DNA of 36,696 bases from Bacteroidota bacterium (GCA_027490055.1 JAIXYV010000120.1:1-36696), one strand, 5' to 3'; shown: positions 10,501 through 18,681, numbered from the stretch's first letter. Notes: generated by a model from the sequence alone, not told the origin. Numbers and translations: made by a program.

Positions 10501-10774
10501 TGGCAACCCCTGGAGTGATTTCTTCAGGTTTAACCAAGTAAGGCACAACGTTTCTTACAGAAGTAGAGTTACAGGCTGCAAGCGAAACCGCTGCAACGCT
10601 GAAACCAAAGAACTTCAGGAAATCTCTTCTGTTTGCATTCAAACCAAGATTGTTTTCGCTGAACACTTCATCTAAAGGCAATGCTTCGTTGAATTCATTC
10701 TTTTGGGAAGCCAAAAATTCTTTGGTTCTCAATAATTCGTCTTCGCCTTTCCAGTATAATTGTTTTTTTGCCAT
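7568..10774 (-). CDS. actB: ACIII subunit ActB, fused molybdopterin-oxidoreductase-like and four-cluster ferredoxin domains
   Basis: 1068 residues; the main electron-transfer subunit of ACIII. The N-terminus has a Tat-like RRDFLKFFG motif (Arg49-Arg50) followed by a lipobox ending at Cys68 (SLAAC). This suggests Tat export, and lipidation is an inference. Next comes a molybdopterin oxidoreductase-like domain with CGACSTGC near 96-103, which in characterised ACIII binds no molybdenum cofactor. The C-terminal third is a PsrB-like ferredoxin domain with Cys groups CTGCSACVVSC, CQHCGQAPCETVC, CIGTKYCANNC, CSMC and CQRAC, enough for four Fe-S clusters. The ATG at 10774 gives MAKKQLYWKG. It lies 35 nt after actA and 23 nt before actC. 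Confidence 0.95.
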   Translation of the reverse strand: MAKKQLYWKGEDELLRTKEFLASQKNEFNEALPLDEVFSENNLGLNANRRDFLKFFGFSVAAVSLAACNSTSVRNVVPYLVKPEEITPGVANYYNSTCGACSTGCGITIKTREGRPIKVDGNALSPVSGGGLCTTGQASILGLYDTERLDGPKKVSNGSTSNIDWATLDTEVSTQLNAIQTAGGKIAIVSGTVHSPSTLAVINDFKTKYTNTTHITYDAMSYSGILIANRDAFGKQVIPSYSFAKSNVVVSFGADFLGTWISPVEFTKAWADRRKVDGISADSKVLKTIIFESNLSLTGTNADYRFPMKSSQEAVYVTSLYNAIAKLAGQPAIQIAQSGELAGDAIKQTATALWKEKGNSMVISGSNDPKIQLVINGINMLLGNYGTTIDLDNHSNQYKGLDTDMVSFTNDLKNGAYAAVLFYNSNPVYSSPASADIIAGLKKTKLSVSFAGTADETAKLCQYIAPDNHYLESWNDAEPKAGLFQLTQPTISPVFTTRQAQESLLTWAGLAAKTADPFANKGIYNQKLSASVYYLYIKSKWAAMGVSGDEAFNKALHDGVHMAPAKAAVVPAMAVSLNAIVSDLQSTIGNSTGIDLVLYQSVSVKDGSLSNNPWIQETPDPMSKVTWDNYVSLPKALAEKEGIKNGDLVNISYDKVSLNGMPVFVQPGQSNGTVGLAVGYGRMGKAGEKGLFESIGKNAYPFLKVQNGTYNTVVNGVKITKIDGNYELAQTQTHHSIEGRDLVRETTLEDIKKNPKAGNDKATPHLYTLWETKAYKKDGAPNHHWAMAIDLNSCTGCSACVVSCSIENNVPVVGRAEVRRRREMHWMRIDRYFTFENRKMVDYTDDLFLSRDYEGKNVTKEKGLEALDNREAQAKGEFTHWENVKVVHQPMMCQHCGQAPCETVCPVLATTHSSEGLNQMTYNRCIGTKYCANNCPYKVRRFNWFRYNDNDKFDFHFNNDLGKMVINPDVTVRTRGVMEKCSMCVQSIQGAKTKAKREKRKLTDGEVKTACQRACPAGAIVFGDVNDPNSEVHKLFKNERSYRILEELNTQTAVKYMVKVRDIENAKA

Positions 10775-10809
10775 TGTTATAAATTAGCCTTTATATAGTA
10801 ATTGTGAGA

Positions 10810-12144
10810 TTAATAGTGACATTTTGAACATTCCAGACCGCCGTTTTGAGCAGGAGTAATGTTGATTTTTCCGTCTTTAGTAAAGTATTTGCCGTATTCA
10901 GAATTTTTGTTATTCTTCTCAGCTTTGATTTTTTCGTGTAATTCTTCGTAGTAAGGATTGTTTTCTACGTCGATTTTTCTTTCTCTGTGACAGTTGATAC
11001 ACCAGCCCATCTGAAGGGTTGAGTACTGCTGAACCACTTCCATTTCCTGAATCGGACCGTGACAAGTCTGACAAGTTACACCTGCACCTTTAGTGTGCAT
11101 GCTGTGGTTAAAGAAAGCGTGGTCAGGCAGGTTGTGAATTCTGATCCATTTGATTGGCTTTGGATTGTCACCATATTTCTGATTTTCAGCATCGTAATCC
11201 ATTGCTGCATAGATCTTTTTAATTTCCGGAGAAATCTCACCATCGTATTTATCTCTCAATTGAACCGCTTTGTGACAGTTCATACAAGTATTAACACTTG
11301 GAACACTTGCCTGCTTAGATTTCTCAGCAGTAGAGTGACAGTATTTACAATCGATCTGAAGCTCGCCTGCGTGCAATTTGTGAGAGTATTTGATTGGTTG
11401 CTCTGGCGCATATCCTTGCTGAACAGCTACTTCAGTTACACCAAAGTAGAATCCGTAAGAGGCCAATGCCAGAATAACTACCATACCAATCGCCATTTTG
11501 AAAATGGTTGGATTGATGCGCTTTTTCAAGTTCTCCATTTTTTCATTTGGAGCAGCAGCTTCTTCAGTTTCGCCAGACATTTCCTCATAAGATTTCTTTA
11601 AAGAATTCTTGGTTCTGCGTAAAATGTACAGAACAACCATCAGAATAACGATTAAGAAACCTAAGATATATAGGGTAGTTTCGCTGTAGAAACTTGTTTT
11701 TGATTCTGCACCTTCTCCGCCTTCAACTTTTTTCTTTACAGGAGGCGTCCACTCTTTGAAGTAAGTGATGATAGATTTTACCTGATCTTCAGTCAGTGAT
11801 TCAAAATTGTTCATCACAACTTTGTTGTACTCATTGAAGATGGCAATCGCATCTTTGTCGCCACTCGCTCTGAAAGCTTCGTTGTTTCTGATCCATTTCA
11901 ACAACCACTCTTCTGACCTTCTGTTGTGAACACCAGCTAAAGCCGGACCAGTGGCTTTGTTTTGCATCTCGTGACATGAGGTACAATTGGCTTTGAAAAG
12001 TTTCTCTCCTTCTGCAGCCTGAGCTGAAAGTTTAGCCTCTTGTGCTAAACCATTAAAGGAGAAGATTGAGAGGTTGAGTAAGGTTACAATCGTAAAAGCA
12101 ACTGCTCTTACTTTCAAATTTCTTTTTGTTAGGTGTTTAACCAT
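10810..12144 (-). CDS. actA: ACIII subunit ActA, monoheme plus pentaheme cytochrome c
   Basis: 444 residues from the ATG at 12144. A TTG eight codons upstream is less likely, because the ATG puts a normal signal sequence (VRAVAFTIVTLLNLSIF) at the N-terminus. A monoheme cytochrome c domain follows (CTSCH at 54-58), then a helix at about 158-176, a charged linker, a second helix at about 215-234, and a periplasmic domain with five CxxCH motifs (CKYCH, CMNCH, CQTCH, CINCH, CSKCH). That makes six heme sites. The five-heme part is the ACIII core ActA; the extra N-terminal monoheme domain is, as I recall, a variant seen in Bacteroidota. First gene of the operon, with a good promoter 39 nt upstream. 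Confidence 0.94.
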   Translation of the reverse strand: MVKHLTKRNLKVRAVAFTIVTLLNLSIFSFNGLAQEAKLSAQAAEGEKLFKANCTSCHEMQNKATGPALAGVHNRRSEEWLLKWIRNNEAFRASGDKDAIAIFNEYNKVVMNNFESLTEDQVKSIITYFKEWTPPVKKKVEGGEGAESKTSFYSETTLYILGFLIVILMVVLYILRRTKNSLKKSYEEMSGETEEAAAPNEKMENLKKRINPTIFKMAIGMVVILALASYGFYFGVTEVAVQQGYAPEQPIKYSHKLHAGELQIDCKYCHSTAEKSKQASVPSVNTCMNCHKAVQLRDKYDGEISPEIKKIYAAMDYDAENQKYGDNPKPIKWIRIHNLPDHAFFNHSMHTKGAGVTCQTCHGPIQEMEVVQQYSTLQMGWCINCHRERKIDVENNPYYEELHEKIKAEKNNKNSEYGKYFTKDGKINITPAQNGGLECSKCHY

Positions 12145-12182
12145 GTGTTTATGACTGAAAAATGACAATACTAATTAGTCCG

Positions 12183-12214
12183 CAAATATATTGAGATATT
12201 ATGCAATGTAAAAA
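12183..12214 (-). promoter_or_regulatory. Promoter of the actABCDEF operon
   Basis: An exact TAnnTTTG box (TATATTTG, 12190-12183) is preceded at about 21 nt by TTT as a weak -33 element. The predicted leader to the actA ATG is about 35 nt. A 10-bp direct repeat lies about 90-115 bp further upstream. Confidence 0.6.
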
Positions 12215-12280
12215 GTATTTATTAACAAATATTTTAATTTAGAATTGTTCTACTCAAATTTTACAATGAGTTGACTGGTA

Positions 12281-12304
12281 AATGTTTAAGGTATAATGTT
12301 TAAG
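12281..12304. repeat. 10-bp direct repeat upstream of the act promoter
   Basis: AATGTTTAAG occurs twice, at 12281-12290 and 12295-12304, with a 14-bp period, in the AT-rich stretch between the T9SS gene and the act promoter. It could be a regulator site or chance in AT-rich DNA. Confidence 0.4.
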
Positions 12305-12329
12305 TTTAAAAAAATGCAATGATTAACAT

Positions 12330-13229
12330 CTAATACAATAGAATTTTTTCTGTAAAATTCTTATTTCCTATTCTTATATTGATAAAATAAACGCCAGCGC
12401 TAAGTTCAGGCTTATAAGTCTGCAAGGTATGTGTTTCGCTGTAAGTGCAGGTATGTACTTTTCTACCACCAGCATCCATGATATCCATCTCGAAGGCATC
12501 GTTGCATCTTACAGTGTAGCCTTTCTGACTTGCTGCAAAGAAATATGGCTTCTCAATTGCTGACAGACTTGACCCGTTAATAGGAGACAAAGTGTAAATC
12601 TGTCCGTTGACCGGGTAAGTCTTAATACCATCAAAAGACATATCGGTCGCATCTGCCAGAACAGGATTGGCGGCACTACTGTCAATACCGTACACCGGAT
12701 CGCCATCGGTATCTAATACCCCTAAATAGAATTCTGAATACTGTCTGGAGCTAAATAAAGATGGTCCGAAATGGTACTCAATCTTATTGCCATTTTCATA
12801 TAACCATATCTGATTGTTCATGATATATTTAATACTGGTATCCGAGGTTTTCCATTCTCGTATATTATTATACTCTGCCATTAGGATACGATCGCCGACA
12901 TTACCCACAATATCAAACTTGATTTTCGACTTGGTATAATCCATATTCTCAGGTATTAACTCATCACTGCTGTAATAAATGTAATCTATCCCGGTATCCG
13001 TAAAATACACCCCATCAAAGGTGATGAATACATTGTTAAACTGTTTGCCAAAAAATTTGAAAGCAAATGGTAAAATAACTGTGTGAGAAGAATCCCAGGC
13101 CGCAACCGAAATATCTGTACCACCTGTCATAGGGGCATAAGTACCCGTCGATTTAGTTAGTCTGTAAAGCATCTGTGCCTCAATATTAAAGGCCATTAAA
13201 AGTCCTGCTAAGAGTAGAATTTTTTTCAT
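12330..13229 (-). CDS. Secreted protein with T9SS type A sorting domain
   Basis: 299 residues. The signal peptide MKKILLLAGLLMAFNIEAQ is followed by a beta-rich domain of about 190 residues with DSSHTVILPFAFKFFG near the start and a putative Ca-binding-like DTDGDPVYG. The last 80 residues have the pattern of a T9SS type A sorting domain: MDIMDAGGRKVHT, then LSAGVYFINI, ending in TEKILLY. It would therefore pass the outer membrane through T9SS and be attached to the surface or released. The middle domain is not recognised. It is transcribed away from the lipoprotein gene at 13348; a near-consensus TAATATTG box lies about 20 nt before its ATG. Confidence 0.85.
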   Translation of the reverse strand: MKKILLLAGLLMAFNIEAQMLYRLTKSTGTYAPMTGGTDISVAAWDSSHTVILPFAFKFFGKQFNNVFITFDGVYFTDTGIDYIYYSSDELIPENMDYTKSKIKFDIVGNVGDRILMAEYNNIREWKTSDTSIKYIMNNQIWLYENGNKIEYHFGPSLFSSRQYSEFYLGVLDTDGDPVYGIDSSAANPVLADATDMSFDGIKTYPVNGQIYTLSPINGSSLSAIEKPYFFAASQKGYTVRCNDAFEMDIMDAGGRKVHTCTYSETHTLQTYKPELSAGVYFINIRIGNKNFTEKILLY

Positions 13230-13325
13230 ATTGATGTAATATAATGCAATATTACTTCATTTTTTTGAAAAGTGTCGACTATTAAAAAATCAATTATCGA
13301 CAACTTATATCTACGATTTTTTTAC

Positions 13326-13333
13326 TTACTTTG
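13326..13333 (+). promoter_or_regulatory. Possible -7 box for the lipoprotein gene
   Basis: TTACTTTG matches TAnnTTTG at seven of eight positions and ends 14 nt before the ATG at 13348. No clear -33 element was found, so support is modest. Confidence 0.35.
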
Positions 13334-13347
13334 CATTAAATACTAGT

Positions 13348-13914
13348 ATGAAAACACCCTATTTCTATCTCACTCTATTGCTTCTTTTAATGGGTTCAGC
13401 ATGCAAAAGCAAAAAAGATGCTCTATCGACCTTCTCAACTGATTCATCCGCTAAAAACAAAGTCAGTTCTTCCAATCGCAATTATTTCCTTTTCAAACAA
13501 GATACCCTCGCCTACCTTATTCCAGCAAACACCGATACCTCAGGCTATAGCGGCCTCCTGAAAGTGGTTTTAAAAATGGAAACACTTTCCCTCGGTAAAA
13601 ACCTTTACAGCATTTATCAGACAAAAGAATTTGAATTAGACAGAGAATCAGAATTAATAAGTTTTAACCAACAGGTAGGCGTAAAATTCTTCAGAACCTC
13701 TATAAAAGAATACGGTCAGGTTAAAAATTACTACAAATACCAGTTATTTATTTTTGAAAAAGATCAATGGAAAATGTGCAGAGAATCTAATGATCTCACT
13801 TTACTAAGTATTACTAAAAAACGATCTTCCAATTTGACACGTGAGACCACTTCGGTGTCTTCTACATCTGAGGATGTATCTTTTGCAATGTCCTTCAGCT
13901 TTCTGAAGCCTTAA
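13348..13914 (+). CDS. Hypothetical lipoprotein
   Basis: 188 residues. The N-terminus MKTPYFYLTLLLLLMGSAC is a lipoprotein signal with Cys19, followed by a Ser/Lys-rich linker and a beta-rich domain of unrecognised family (FLFKQDTLAYLIPANTDTSG, then YYKYQLFIFEKDQWKMCRES). It is probably anchored on the outer-membrane side of the periplasm, since no inner-membrane retention signal is evident. Its TAA at 13912-13914 directly abuts the stop of the convergent large T9SS gene at 13915, so the two transcripts must overlap at their 3' ends. A 6-bp stem (CTTCAG/CTGAAG) at 13893-13908 lacks a T tract. Confidence 0.75.
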   Translation: MKTPYFYLTLLLLLMGSACKSKKDALSTFSTDSSAKNKVSSSNRNYFLFKQDTLAYLIPANTDTSGYSGLLKVVLKMETLSLGKNLYSIYQTKEFELDRESELISFNQQVGVKFFRTSIKEYGQVKNYYKYQLFIFEKDQWKMCRESNDLTLLSITKKRSSNLTRETTSVSSTSEDVSFAMSFSFLKP

Positions 13915-16900
13915 TTATTGCATCACTGTGACAGTGCCTTTCTGGGTATAGAATTTACCATCCCAGCCTTTATAAGTCACTATCCATACAAACACATCAT
14001 TTTGGGCGCCCTTCCCTCTTGTTGAGCCATCCCACTGATTGCCTTTGAAATCGTTGTCCCAGACTTTTTCACCCCAGCGATTGTATACCTGCATTCTAAA
14101 GTCCTTGACAAAGGCGTGTGATACCCCCCAAACATCGTTGGAATAATCATCGTTTGGAGAAAAGGCATTAGGGACAAATACCATTGGTGGCTGAATCAAT
14201 CTGATTTCATTCGAATAACTCTGAGCATCATACCCCTGCAGGCTGTCATTCAGGCCTTCGTGCGCTCTGACGGCATAATAATAGGCACCCCACCAAAGAT
14301 CGAGATCATCGTCTCTGTAAGTTCTCATTAAGTTGGTATTTACCAGTGAACGTAACATCCCTGTATCTACCCTTCTGATTAATTCATAATTTTTGACCCC
14401 TCCCACCCATTCGCGGTATGGCATCCAGTCGAGATCAAAAAACAAATGACCCACTTTTCCTGTGAGCACTATGTTACAAGCATCATTACTAGGCACACTG
14501 ATATGACCACACTTATCATTAATGCCAATTTTATAGCAATAACTTTTAGCAGCCACATTCACATTGTAATCGGTAAAGCTGGTATCATTCAGACCGTAAA
14601 TAGTTTTAATTTTCCTGTACCCTACAGAAACCCCATTGATATTATCGGCTCTGTACACATCGTAACTTTCAAAATCCTCTTCTTTACTTGGAAACCAGTT
14701 GACCTGCACAGCTCTGTTTTCGAAAACGGTAGCATAAGTCAGGTAAGTAGAATCGATAGGCGTGTTAAACTCTTTGGTGGTATTGATTCTAATACCGGCA
14801 TCATAAGGTTTTCCGCATATATTATAGCCTACCATAAAATAGGCCAGATTAATATCCCTGGCATCGAAACCAGGTTTATCTCTGAACTCACCCGCATTGG
14901 TATCAAACAAGGTATCCAGTACTTTTATACTGCCATTGGGATTGATTCTATTCAGCAATACATAACCAAAGAACCTGTTTTTGTCAAATGCTTTCCAGCT
15001 TAATTTAAGCGAGCCATCCTCATTAAAATTTAAACAGAAGGTTTCTGGTGTCACCGTCAGAGGTGGATCTTTAACAACAATTTTGATGATGGCCTGATTG
15101 CTATCCTGTGTCGGGCAACCCTGATCGTACACTTTAACTTTCAGACGAATGGTATCTCTTCCGGCGTGCAGGCAGTTAGGATAGAATACGATATTAGCCC
15201 TAATGGTATTTTTACCTGGCACCTTGGTGATACTTTTAATAAATGGCAAAGGCTGAGGGAAATTCTTATCATACATAAAATCACCGTCAAGCACGATCCT
15301 CAAACTATCTGTTAAATCCTGGTCAGACACTTCAATTGTAAAATTGAGGGTGTCGTTAGCCAAAAGCACAAACATGGAATCTTTGGCACTTGGCTTTCTG
15401 TTTAAATTTTCGAAATCGAATTTAAAAAGCGCATTGTTGCAATTATCAGAGTTATTGGTATTACTCCACACCCCAGGCGTTGTTGGGAATAAACTCTGTC
15501 CTCCACAACCCGCGCAAACCGACTGATAAACTACCCCTTTTTTGTCAAAGCGACTGGTTCCGCCATCAACATGTTCGTGAGCAGAGACCGTTAATGAACT
15601 TTTACCCCCGATATAAGTGGCGTACTGTAATTCGGAAAAGCTTTTACTAAATACGGCCAGATAAAAATCGTCGCCATCAGTGGTTTTCTGAAAAGCATTA
15701 TTAGTAACAGCCATACCAGAAGTACCTCCGCCATTGAATCCCCCTAAATCTATACCACCCCAGCCTGCAATAAAAATACGCTCGCATTCATCAATCATGA
15801 AAGCTGTTGGAGAAATATCGGGTTTAGATTTGGCAGAGCGACCGAAAGTTGTCTCCAGTTCGACAGTCGTTAACATGAAGTTAAACTTCTTTAAGAACAT
15901 TCTGGCATTGGGCGTGCCATAAACGTTTGGCGACATGTTGTGCTGACCTTCAGACTGGCCAAATATGAAAGGTTTTCCATATTTGTCAACTTTCACAAAG
16001 TAGCTTTGATCGTAAGCGCCAGTGCCAACAAAGGTGCTGGCCATTAAGTTTAGTGTATTAAGATCTATTCTTCCAATAAACCCATCGGCTCTTCCGCCGT
16101 TGGTTGAAGAGGACATGCCGGGAACTGAATATCCGAAAGAAGATGAGGTTGTTCCCCCGGTAATATATAGATCAGAGTGTGTTCCTAAATCCAGACCATA
16201 AGCTGCATCATCGCCACTGCCTCCAAGATAACTTGAAAAAAGCATGGTTGACAAATCGGCACTTAATTGAAACACACAGGCATCCTGACCACCACCATAG
16301 GTATTATCGAAACCAGAAACGATTGGGAAATTAGATGAGGTTGTAGTTGTGGCAACATAGACCACATCATTGGTATCAACTATTATCTCTCCTCTGAAAT
16401 CATCGGCATAATTATACAGCAGACTGCTAATGGCTCCAGAGGCTCTGTCGCCGTTCAAACCATCGAAACCAGATCCACCGACAAATGTACCCGCAATAAT
16501 ATCAGTACCATCTGAAGAGAACTTCACCACAAAGATATCAGAGCGTCCGTTGAAAGTAGCGTCGAAAGAGGGACTAATACCGATGGGAAAATCGGCCGAC
16601 TTAGTGGTACCCATTACCAGGAGATTGTTTAAAGAATCGACAATCATACTATGCGGCTGATCGTTGTTCATCGCCCCGCCGAGGTAGGTAGAAAACAACA
16701 GCGTTTTACCATCTTTCTCATATACAGTAATGCCACAGTCGCGTTCGATATAGCCAATTTGTCTGTTCTCCTCAAATCCACCGGCAAACGCAATCTGATA
16801 GGCGCCGGCAGTTGTTGGGAAACCGAAATCGAAGACAGTACCACCAGCTATCCCCCTACCCTTATGGTCGAAGGTAGCAGTATAACCAAAATTATCTGCT

Positions 16901-17643
16901 TGTGAGCCGCTATAGGTAGAGAACACCAATACTGGATCGATGACAACCACATTAGAATAAGCTCTTTTATTGCCCAGATTAAAACTGAGTACATTGTTTG
17001 TAAGCTGATAAGCCGAAGAAAGTATTTTATCACCTCCTTTGGTACTTTCGTAAACAATCGGTCTTTGCTCAGAAATATACCCAAATCGGGTTTTCACTTT
17101 CAGAACCCCATCAGAAATATACAGGGAATCCTGACCCGTGTAGGCCATTTGAATATCCTGAACATCGCCACCGGGCTTGACTATAAAATTATATTTTAAT
17201 CCGGCTTTATCTTCGAATAATTCAAAATCTATGTTCTTATAAATCCCGGTGATGTATAATTTTCTGTAACTGTAAACTTTCGATTGCCATTTGTCAGGCT
17301 GATTCCCTTTGTAAAAGTTGCTGTAATCCGAATAGGGATCTTGACCGCTGTATATGGCATCAGGATTAGCGTTTAAAAATTTAACCTTTAGCACATGAAC
17401 ATCCAGAGCAGAGTCGAACTGATGCTCGTGCTGAGCTTCTGCGAGTTTTCCGGCATCATAAAACAGATAAGTCAGTTCGGCGTTTGAGACAAATAGCTTG
17501 CAGGAACGGATGTCTGATTTAAATTTAACATTGTCGTCCCACTGACCCATATTGGGCGTAATTCTAAACTGTGCTTTAGATGTTAAGCATACGCCAAGCA
17601 CCGCGAGAACAAAGACGATAATATGTTTACCTTTAGGTATCAA
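13915..17643 (-). CDS. Large secreted protein: DUF7948-like N-terminus, SBBP-type repeats, T9SS type B sorting domain
   Basis: 1242 residues. A signal peptide ends near SKAQ. The N-terminal domain starts FRITPNMGQWDDNVKF, typical of DUF7948. Next are repeated beta-propeller-like units (VFSTYSGSQADNFGY, LFSTYLGG, LFSSYLGGSGDDAAYG, ATYIGG) of the SBBP type, then Ig-like or fibronectin-like modules. The last 90 residues contain FVPNAFSPNDDYSNDVWGV and YNRWGEKVWD, the gliding-motility-associated type B sorting domain used by T9SS. A cell-surface or secreted adhesin or enzyme is likely; no catalytic motif was recognised. There is no ATG: translation must start at TTG 17643, which gives IPKGKHIIVFVLAVLGV as the signal. 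An exact -7 box lies only 8 nt before that TTG. Confidence 0.9.
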   Translation of the reverse strand: MIPKGKHIIVFVLAVLGVCLTSKAQFRITPNMGQWDDNVKFKSDIRSCKLFVSNAELTYLFYDAGKLAEAQHEHQFDSALDVHVLKVKFLNANPDAIYSGQDPYSDYSNFYKGNQPDKWQSKVYSYRKLYITGIYKNIDFELFEDKAGLKYNFIVKPGGDVQDIQMAYTGQDSLYISDGVLKVKTRFGYISEQRPIVYESTKGGDKILSSAYQLTNNVLSFNLGNKRAYSNVVVIDPVLVFSTYSGSQADNFGYTATFDHKGRGIAGGTVFDFGFPTTAGAYQIAFAGGFEENRQIGYIERDCGITVYEKDGKTLLFSTYLGGAMNNDQPHSMIVDSLNNLLVMGTTKSADFPIGISPSFDATFNGRSDIFVVKFSSDGTDIIAGTFVGGSGFDGLNGDRASGAISSLLYNYADDFRGEIIVDTNDVVYVATTTTSSNFPIVSGFDNTYGGGQDACVFQLSADLSTMLFSSYLGGSGDDAAYGLDLGTHSDLYITGGTTSSSFGYSVPGMSSSTNGGRADGFIGRIDLNTLNLMASTFVGTGAYDQSYFVKVDKYGKPFIFGQSEGQHNMSPNVYGTPNARMFLKKFNFMLTTVELETTFGRSAKSKPDISPTAFMIDECERIFIAGWGGIDLGGFNGGGTSGMAVTNNAFQKTTDGDDFYLAVFSKSFSELQYATYIGGKSSLTVSAHEHVDGGTSRFDKKGVVYQSVCAGCGGQSLFPTTPGVWSNTNNSDNCNNALFKFDFENLNRKPSAKDSMFVLLANDTLNFTIEVSDQDLTDSLRIVLDGDFMYDKNFPQPLPFIKSITKVPGKNTIRANIVFYPNCLHAGRDTIRLKVKVYDQGCPTQDSNQAIIKIVVKDPPLTVTPETFCLNFNEDGSLKLSWKAFDKNRFFGYVLLNRINPNGSIKVLDTLFDTNAGEFRDKPGFDARDINLAYFMVGYNICGKPYDAGIRINTTKEFNTPIDSTYLTYATVFENRAVQVNWFPSKEEDFESYDVYRADNINGVSVGYRKIKTIYGLNDTSFTDYNVNVAAKSYCYKIGINDKCGHISVPSNDACNIVLTGKVGHLFFDLDWMPYREWVGGVKNYELIRRVDTGMLRSLVNTNLMRTYRDDDLDLWWGAYYYAVRAHEGLNDSLQGYDAQSYSNEIRLIQPPMVFVPNAFSPNDDYSNDVWGVSHAFVKDFRMQVYNRWGEKVWDNDFKGNQWDGSTRGKGAQNDVFVWIVTYKGWDGKFYTQKGTVTVMQ

Positions 17644-17651
17644 AAACTACT

Positions 17652-17682
17652 CAAATATACTATAAATTTCGCTATTCATAAA
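17652..17682 (-). promoter_or_regulatory. Promoter of the large T9SS type B gene
   Basis: TTT (17682-17680), 20 nt, then TATATTTG (17659-17652), an exact TAnnTTTG box. The start codon TTG follows after 8 nt, so the mRNA leader would be only a few bases. Confidence 0.55.
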
Positions 17683-17720
17683 GTTAGACGCTAAAATGCC
17701 TGTGAATGTTGCATTTAATC

Positions 17721-17752
17721 TTTAAAAATGACATTAAATACAAGTAATTTTG
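17721..17752 (+). promoter_or_regulatory. fmt: Promoter of fmt
   Basis: TTT (17721-17723), 21 nt, then TAATTTTG (17745-17752), an exact TAnnTTTG box. It lies downstream of the first in-frame ATG (17728) and 8 nt before the ATG at 17761, which argues for the second start. Confidence 0.55.
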
Positions 17753-17760
17753 CCGGGCAG

Positions 17761-18681
17761 ATGACTAAAAAAGATTTGAGAATTGTTTTTTTCGGCACAC
17801 CCGACTTTGCGGTAGCTTCTTTAAAGGCCATAGTTGAAGCTGGTTATCAAGTTGTTGCGGTTGTTACAGCTCCTGACAAAGCAGCAGGCAGAGGCTATCA
17901 GCTTCAGAGTTCGGCGGTTAAAAAAGCGGCTTTGGAATTGGGTTTGGATGTCTTACAGCCAGAGAAACTGAAATCCCCTGAATTTATCGAGACCTTAAAA
18001 TCGTATCAGGCGGACTTACAAATCGTTATTGCATTCAGAATGCTACCAGAGATAGTTTGGAACATGCCAGCTATGGGGACCTTTAACCTTCATGCCAGTT
18101 TATTGCCTGCCTACCGCGGTGCTGCGCCCATTAATCACGCCATCATTAATGGTGAGACAGAAACTGGCAATACCACCTTTTTCCTCAAACACGAAATCGA
18201 TACCGGAGCCATTATTCTTCAGGACAAAGTTAGCATACGCCCGGAAGACAATGCCGGCACACTGCATGATAAACTGATGTTGAATGGCGCTGAACTTGTT
18301 GTAAAATCACTGGATGCGATTATTTCTGGCAATTGTCAGTTAAGCGAGCAACAACATGGAGAATTCCCAACAGCACCAAAAATTTTCACGGAGACCTGTC
18401 AGATCAACTGGCATCAAACTGCGATACAAGTTCACAACCTCATTAGAGGATTATCACCCTACCCCGCTGCCTTCACTGAATTCATGGGCAAGAAATTGAA
18501 GATTTATGGCAGCAGCACAACGAACGAGGCAGCCAGTCAGCCTGGCCTCATAGAAGTTTTGGGTAAAGACCGATTAATTGCGCATTGTGGAGACTTCATT
18601 TTAAACATCACCGACGTGCAATACGAAGGCAAGAAGCGCATGCCTGTAAGAGATTTCCTAAACGGTCTGAAGACTACTTAA
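17761..18681 (+). CDS. fmt: Methionyl-tRNA formyltransferase
   Basis: Transfers the formyl group from 10-formyl-tetrahydrofolate to initiator Met-tRNA in the cytoplasm. From the ATG at 17761 it is 306 residues. It begins with LRIVFFGTPDFAVASL, then VTAPDKAAGRG, and carries the formyl-transferase signature FNLHASLLPAYRGAAPI with the catalytic Asn and His; the catalytic Asp is in EIDTGAI. The C-terminal domain (QINWHQTAIQVHNLIRGLSP) is also present. An ATG at 17728 would add 11 residues, but it precedes the predicted promoter box and family members usually begin close to the first beta strand. The 3' end overlaps the convergent thioredoxin-like gene by 8 bp. Confidence 0.96.
   Translation: MTKKDLRIVFFGTPDFAVASLKAIVEAGYQVVAVVTAPDKAAGRGYQLQSSAVKKAALELGLDVLQPEKLKSPEFIETLKSYQADLQIVIAFRMLPEIVWNMPAMGTFNLHASLLPAYRGAAPINHAIINGETETGNTTFFLKHEIDTGAIILQDKVSIRPEDNAGTLHDKLMLNGAELVVKSLDAIISGNCQLSEQQHGEFPTAPKIFTETCQINWHQTAIQVHNLIRGLSPYPAAFTEFMGKKLKIYGSSTTNEAASQPGLIEVLGKDRLIAHCGDFILNITDVQYEGKKRMPVRDFLNGLKTT

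Noticed and set aside
11059-11601. Plus-strand ORF of 180 codons inside actA
   Set aside because: Antisense shadow of a multiheme cytochrome gene with clear heme motifs.
13893-13908. Terminator between the convergent genes at 13914/13915
   Set aside because: A 6-bp stem is present but it lies in coding sequence and has no T tract, so it is unlikely to terminate efficiently.
14446-15003. Plus-strand ORF of 185 codons inside the T9SS type B gene
   Set aside because: Antisense shadow; the minus-strand protein has continuous domain structure here.
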